Made by a program: the position numbers and the translations under genes
The notes under the pieces: generated by a model
The model's input: the letters and a program-made list of their open reading frames with translations, nothing else
The model's database searches: none
Told to the model about the DNA's origin: nothing
Origin: UBA5109 sp964606735
Lineage (GTDB): Bacteria; Pseudomonadota; Gammaproteobacteria; Pseudomonadales; Pseudohongiellaceae
Assembly (NCBI GenBank): GCA_964606735.1
Contig: CAZSHI010000024.1
Span: 1-35,402, forward strand
Reading direction: 5' to 3'
Length of the DNA: 35,402 bases
Shown: positions 31,982 through 35,402 of the stretch, in pieces
Layout of the letters: each line of letters opens with the position of its first letter
How positions within the stretch are numbered: the stretch's first letter is position 1

Positions 31982-34340
31982 CATCTTCTCCTGTTGTGCC
32001 AAGTCCCTGATCCTGGGTGCCTATCTCAGGCGGTTGGTAAGCTTCCCGGAAAACCTCGAAGATTGCGCCTTCTTCATTGGGGAGGGCACGTTGTCCGGTT
32101 TGTGGGTTAATCCTGATGCTGACGATGCCATCGGGTTGAGCCATGGCGCTAATGGGCATATCTGCCAAGGCGTCTTCCATAAAATCAATCCAGATCGGAA
32201 CTGCTACGGTAGCCGCCTGTTCATCCCGACCCAGTGTTTGCGGATTGTCAAAACCGACATAAACGCTAGTAACCATATCGCCGTTGAATCCGGAGAACCA
32301 CAAATCGAAATTGTCATTGGTAGTTCCGGTTTTTCCGTGTAAATCAGGGCGACCTATTTCCCGGTTGATACGTCTGCCGCTGCCATCAGTGATGACGGAT
32401 CGCAGCATGGTGTTCATGATGTAAGCGGCGCCCTCGTCAATGACTCTGGGAGCCGGATAAGTATTGCTGGGTTGCTCATCCAGCGGAACAAAATCCATTT
32501 CACAGGCCTTGCAGACCCTTGCCGGATTGGCCTGAAACACGGTGCCATCATTAAAGTTATCAATTCTTTCTATCAGGTAAGGTTCGACTTTGTAGCCGCC
32601 ATTAGCAAAAACGGCATAACCTGTAACTACCTCCATGGGCGTCACAGCATGCGAACCGATAGCAACAGTCAGGTCATCACGCGGGAATTCATTTTCGTTA
32701 AAGCCAAAGCGAGCTACGTAAGGCAGTACCACATCCTCACCCAAGGCATCGTATAACCTAAGTGATACCAAGTTTTTCGAGTTAGTAAGTGCATACTTCA
32801 ATGAAATTGGGCCCATGAAGTCGCCACCAAAATTTTCTGGCCGGTAATCACTGCGGTCCAGCGGTGCATCGTTGACAAGACTGGCGGCGGTATAGCCATT
32901 ATCCAGTGCTGCTGCATAGAGAAAAGGTTTGAAGTTAGAGCCTGGTTGGCGGCGGGCCTGTGTTACCCGATTGAAATTACTCCGGTAGAAATCATAACCT
33001 CCGCTCAGAGCCAGGATAGCTCCCGATTTGGGATCCATTGAAACAATGCCACCATTGGCACCCGGCACCTGTCCCAACATCCAGCGTCCATCAGCACTCT
33101 GTGTTACCCGAATCAGGTCGCCAACCTCGACGACTTCTCTGGCGCTACGCGGGCTGGAAGTCCAGGTACTGTTATTGATAAAGCGTTTTGCCCAGCGAAT
33201 GCCGTCCCACTCGACTGTCACGCTTTCGCCGCTTTTTAATAGAGCAGTAAAGGAGCGTTCAGAGAGTTCTGAAACAAAAGCAGGGAGCTGGTCACCAATA
33301 TCAGGCGTCCTGCTAAGGATGGATAGCCACATTTCATTGCCGGAATCACCGTCAACCAGGTTCAGGTGGTTTTCTGGGCCGCGATACCCATGGCTGCGAT
33401 CATAGCTCTCAAGCCCATCGGTCAAGGCTTGATTAGCGAAAGCCTGGGTTTCACTATTGACGGTTGTGAAGACCTCAAAACCGTCCATCAAGGCCAGTTC
33501 GCCATATCTTGCTTCCATTTCCAGTCGAACCATTTCAGCGATATAGGGTGCTTCAACTTCAATTTCGACGCCATAGCGCTGAGCGGTTAATGGTGCGTTG
33601 TTGGCTTCCTGGTACTGGCTTTGGCTGATCATGCCAAGCTCATTCATTCTCCGTAGAACGCGATTACGGTAAGTAAGTGCTCGCGTCTCAGATCTAAGCG
33701 GGTTGATGGTATTTGGCGCCGGCAGCAGAGCCACCAGCATGGCTATTTCGGACAAGCTCAGTTCTGAAGGCGCTTTGTTGTAAAACTGGCTGGACGCTGC
33801 CGATATGCCATAAGCAGAAATGCCGAAAAAGATTCGATTGAGGTAAAGCTCGAGTATTTCCTGCTTGTTCAGTTCCCTTTCTATTTTTAAAGCCAGCAGG
33901 ATTTCCTTGAACTTTCTGGAATAGGGGCTCTCTCCCTCAAACGAAATATTCTTTGCCAGCTGCATCGTAAGTGTACTGCCTCCGCCACTGGGGTTTCCGC
34001 TCAGAATACCCAGTACCGAGCGGGCCAGGGCGCGTAGATCAACGCCACCGTGCTGGTAAAAACGTGAATCTTCACTGGCGATGAGTGCATCAATAAGTAA
34101 AGGCGGAATGTCCTCATATTTAATGGGATCACGACGGACTTCACCAAATTCGGCCATCAGCAGGCCATCAGAGGTATAGACCCGCAAGGGGTTTACCAGG
34201 CGTACATTGCGGTAATCCTCCGCAGGGGGCAGTTTGGGAGACAGGTAGAGATAGGCACTGGCTGTAACCATGACTATCCCGAGGCCGATAAACAGGCAAG
34301 CCCAAAATAAATTTTTCAAGCCTGAACGAATAATAGTCAT
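31962..34340 (-). CDS. mrcA: Penicillin-binding protein 1A (bifunctional)
   Basis: A 792-residue class-A PBP that polymerises and crosslinks peptidoglycan. An N-terminal membrane helix (about 10-31) anchors it. The GT51 glycosyltransferase domain has EDSRFYQHGGVD (catalytic Glu), GGSTLTMQLAKN, and KFKEILLALKIERELNK. An OB-like region follows (about 315-430). The transpeptidase domain carries SNFK (S-x-x-K) in RQPGSNFKPFLYAAAL, SKN in TNSKNLVSL and HGKTGTTND. Length is slightly shorter than E. coli PBP1A (850 aa). The divergence from pilM is also found in P. aeruginosa (ponA/pilM). Confidence 0.95.
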   Translation of the reverse strand: MTIIRSGLKNLFWACLFIGLGIVMVTASAYLYLSPKLPPAEDYRNVRLVNPLRVYTSDGLLMAEFGEVRRDPIKYEDIPPLLIDALIASEDSRFYQHGGVDLRALARSVLGILSGNPSGGGSTLTMQLAKNISFEGESPYSRKFKEILLALKIERELNKQEILELYLNRIFFGISAYGISAASSQFYNKAPSELSLSEIAMLVALLPAPNTINPLRSETRALTYRNRVLRRMNELGMISQSQYQEANNAPLTAQRYGVEIEVEAPYIAEMVRLEMEARYGELALMDGFEVFTTVNSETQAFANQALTDGLESYDRSHGYRGPENHLNLVDGDSGNEMWLSILSRTPDIGDQLPAFVSELSERSFTALLKSGESVTVEWDGIRWAKRFINNSTWTSSPRSAREVVEVGDLIRVTQSADGRWMLGQVPGANGGIVSMDPKSGAILALSGGYDFYRSNFNRVTQARRQPGSNFKPFLYAAALDNGYTAASLVNDAPLDRSDYRPENFGGDFMGPISLKYALTNSKNLVSLRLYDALGEDVVLPYVARFGFNENEFPRDDLTVAIGSHAVTPMEVVTGYAVFANGGYKVEPYLIERIDNFNDGTVFQANPARVCKACEMDFVPLDEQPSNTYPAPRVIDEGAAYIMNTMLRSVITDGSGRRINREIGRPDLHGKTGTTNDNFDLWFSGFNGDMVTSVYVGFDNPQTLGRDEQAATVAVPIWIDFMEDALADMPISAMAQPDGIVSIRINPQTGQRALPNEEGAIFEVFREAYQPPEIGTQDQGLGTTGEDAEPRIF

Positions 34341-34570
34341 CGTAATTTCAGTTTAATCGTAGTCCGCGAAGGCTCATATCCGTGATTTTCAATAGTAGCA
34401 GTAGCCCTGTATTTCTGGACAATGCAGCTAATTTTAAAGGATTTTCTCCTAATAAATGTGACGTCATGCCGGAATATTACCAATTAAATGACTAAAATGA
34501 TGCAATCTTAGTGCTCTTGCATTGGCCGGCCCGAAACAAAGTCTACTGTGAAGCACTTAACAATTTAAAG

Positions 34571-34606
34571 TAATTTGTTGAAAATAGACATAATTGTTTG
34601 AAAATA
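34571..34606. repeat. Tandem direct repeat upstream of pilM
   Basis: TAATTTGTTGAAAATA (34571-34586) and TAATTGTTTGAAAATA (34591-34606) match at 14 of 16 positions with a period of exactly 20 bp, about two helical turns, which would place two bound proteins on the same face of DNA. Confidence 0.5.
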
Positions 34607-34607
34607 A

Positions 34608-34622
34608 TACTTAAATTAAGTA
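34608..34622. repeat. Perfect AT-rich palindrome upstream of pilM
   Basis: TACTTAA-A-TTAAGTA is a perfect 7+7 inverted repeat around one base, starting 2 bp after the direct repeats. It is a candidate operator; AT-rich palindromes also arise by chance. Confidence 0.4.
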
Positions 34623-34757
34623 ACGTGCTGATTCGGAGGGGTCCAGCTTCCCCTGCATGATGCTGTGTGAGACTTAAGGTATAGGTCAGAATGAGTAACT
34701 TTTTGTTTGGCAAGAAACTAAAAGGCTGCTATGCCCAGTGATTAACGGGAGTTAATT

Positions 34758-35402
34758 TTGTTAAGTATTTTGAACAGAAAAAATGCGGCCATGCTGGGCG
34801 TAGATATCAGTTCAAGCTCTATCAAGCTGTTAGAGTTGAGCAAGGCTGGTGCCAAATACAAAGTGGAAAATTATCTTCACCGCCCGCTGCCTGATAATGC
34901 AGTGGTTGAAAAAAATATTAATGAGCTTGAAGCAGTAAGCGACGTGATAATGAAGATGACGACGGTGCTGAAAACCAAAGTGAAGGATGCTGCTGTTGCA
35001 GTTCCGGGCTCGGCTGTCATTACCAAAACAATAGAAATGAATGCGGCCTTGTCAGATACCGAAATGGAAAACCAGATTGTGGTTGAAGCTGACCAGTATA
35101 TTCCCTATCCACTCGATGAAGTGGCGATCGATTTTGAAAGACAGGGGCCCTCACCAAAAAATGAAGATATGGTCCAGGTATTGCTGGCGGCCTGTAAAAA
35201 GGAAAATGTAGATTTACGTGTTGCTGCTCTTGAGGCTGGGGGATTCACGCCGAGAGTTGTTGATATTGAAGCCTATGTCATGGAGCGTGCCTACAAATTA
35301 TTGCAGGAGCAAATGGGCCTGCCTAAAGCAAAATTAACTGCCATCATTGATATCGGCGGCACCATGACAACGCTTTATATTTTAAACGATGGTGTTTCTA
35401 TT
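34758..35402 (+). CDS. pilM: Type IV pilus assembly protein PilM (5' part)
   Basis: The first 215 codons of PilM, an actin-like cytosolic ATPase-fold protein that links PilN to the type IV pilus machine; the window edge cuts it. The start is TTG (34758-34760), preceded by GGGAG at 34747-34751; from there the protein reads MLSILNRKNAAMLGVDISS, matching PilM of Pseudomonas. An in-frame ATG at 34791 would remove the first 11 residues and leave no good ribosome site. GVDISSSSIKLLELSK is the first phosphate-binding loop, SAVITKTIEM and EADQYIPYPLDEVAIDFE are PilM signatures, and IDIGGTMTTLYIL begins the second loop. pilNOPQ would be expected beyond the edge. Confidence 0.95.
   Translation, partial: MLSILNRKNAAMLGVDISSSSIKLLELSKAGAKYKVENYLHRPLPDNAVVEKNINELEAVSDVIMKMTTVLKTKVKDAAVAVPGSAVITKTIEMNAALSDTEMENQIVVEADQYIPYPLDEVAIDFERQGPSPKNEDMVQVLLAACKKENVDLRVAALEAGGFTPRVVDIEAYVMERAYKLLQEQMGLPKAKLTAIIDIGGTMTTLYILNDGVSI

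Larger units (their letters stand above)
34341..34757. other. 417-nt divergent control region between PBP1A and pilM
   Basis: The AT-rich gap holds two 16-bp direct repeats (34571-34606), an adjacent perfect 15-bp palindrome (34608-34622), a weak AGGGG/CCCCT hairpin at about 34637-34654, and the pilM Shine-Dalgarno GGGAG (34747-34751). Clear promoter hexamers were not found for either gene. No tRNA or small ORF was seen. Confidence 0.45.

Noticed and set aside
34519..34534. GC-N10-CC pair read as a sigma-54 promoter facing PBP1A
   Set aside because: Only the invariant GG and GC match; the flanking consensus bases do not, and no enhancer palindrome is nearby.

Overview
The window is a stretch of core chromosome from a gammaproteobacterium. 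Gene order resembles the pseudomonad/marine gammaproteobacterial pattern: yggX-mutY beside tRNA-Phe, hisB-hisH-hisF, gpmI-envC-ctpA, rhodanese-secB, ntrBC, typA-dtd, and the run hslVU-DUF971-ubiE-ubiJ-ubiB-hisI-hisE-tatABC. The separate hisI and hisE genes beside tatABC, and the ponA/pilM divergence, also point to a Pseudomonas-like lineage. Base composition is moderate: hand counts give about 36% GC in rhlE and about 54-58% in typA and hisF. No phage, transposase, integrase, CRISPR array or toxin-antitoxin pair was seen. This assignment is by inspection only; no database search was possible.

Left end (1-4100): a small unknown protein, an N-formylglutamate amidohydrolase-like protein, an RhlE-type DEAD-box RNA helicase and a cytosolic trypsin-like protease. 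A textbook intrinsic terminator lies inside the protease reading frame. tRNA-Phe follows. Positions 4339-7963 hold yggX and mutY (minus) diverging from hisB, hisH and hisF (plus). hisA, normally between hisH and hisF, is absent; hisH and hisF overlap by 4 bp.

Middle (8000-20240): the tight gpmI-envC-ctpA operon (minus), a rhodanese gene and secB (plus), trmL, ntrC and ntrB (minus), then thiI, typA and dtd (plus). The ntrB/thiI gap has a perfect NtrC-type palindrome and a sigma-54-like promoter facing ntrB. glnA, which enteric bacteria carry at this place, is missing.

Right (20260-35402): twelve genes run on the minus strand from hslV to tatC, covering proteolysis, ubiquinone synthesis, the middle of histidine synthesis and Tat export, with a PEBP-family gene inserted between ubiJ and ubiB. 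An FtsN-like SPOR protein and priA lie upstream. This PriA is about 67 residues shorter than E. coli PriA between its N-terminal DNA-binding domain and Walker A, consistent with loss of the winged-helix domain. A free-standing AroQ chorismate mutase, rpmE, ponA (PBP1A, minus) and the start of pilM (plus, TTG start, cut by the window edge) complete the region.

I found no wholly new multi-gene system. The best leads are the PriA domain loss, the terminator inside the protease gene, the NtrC/sigma-54 control region without glnA, the missing hisA with a sharp hisH/hisF composition step, and the ordered repeats upstream of pilM.
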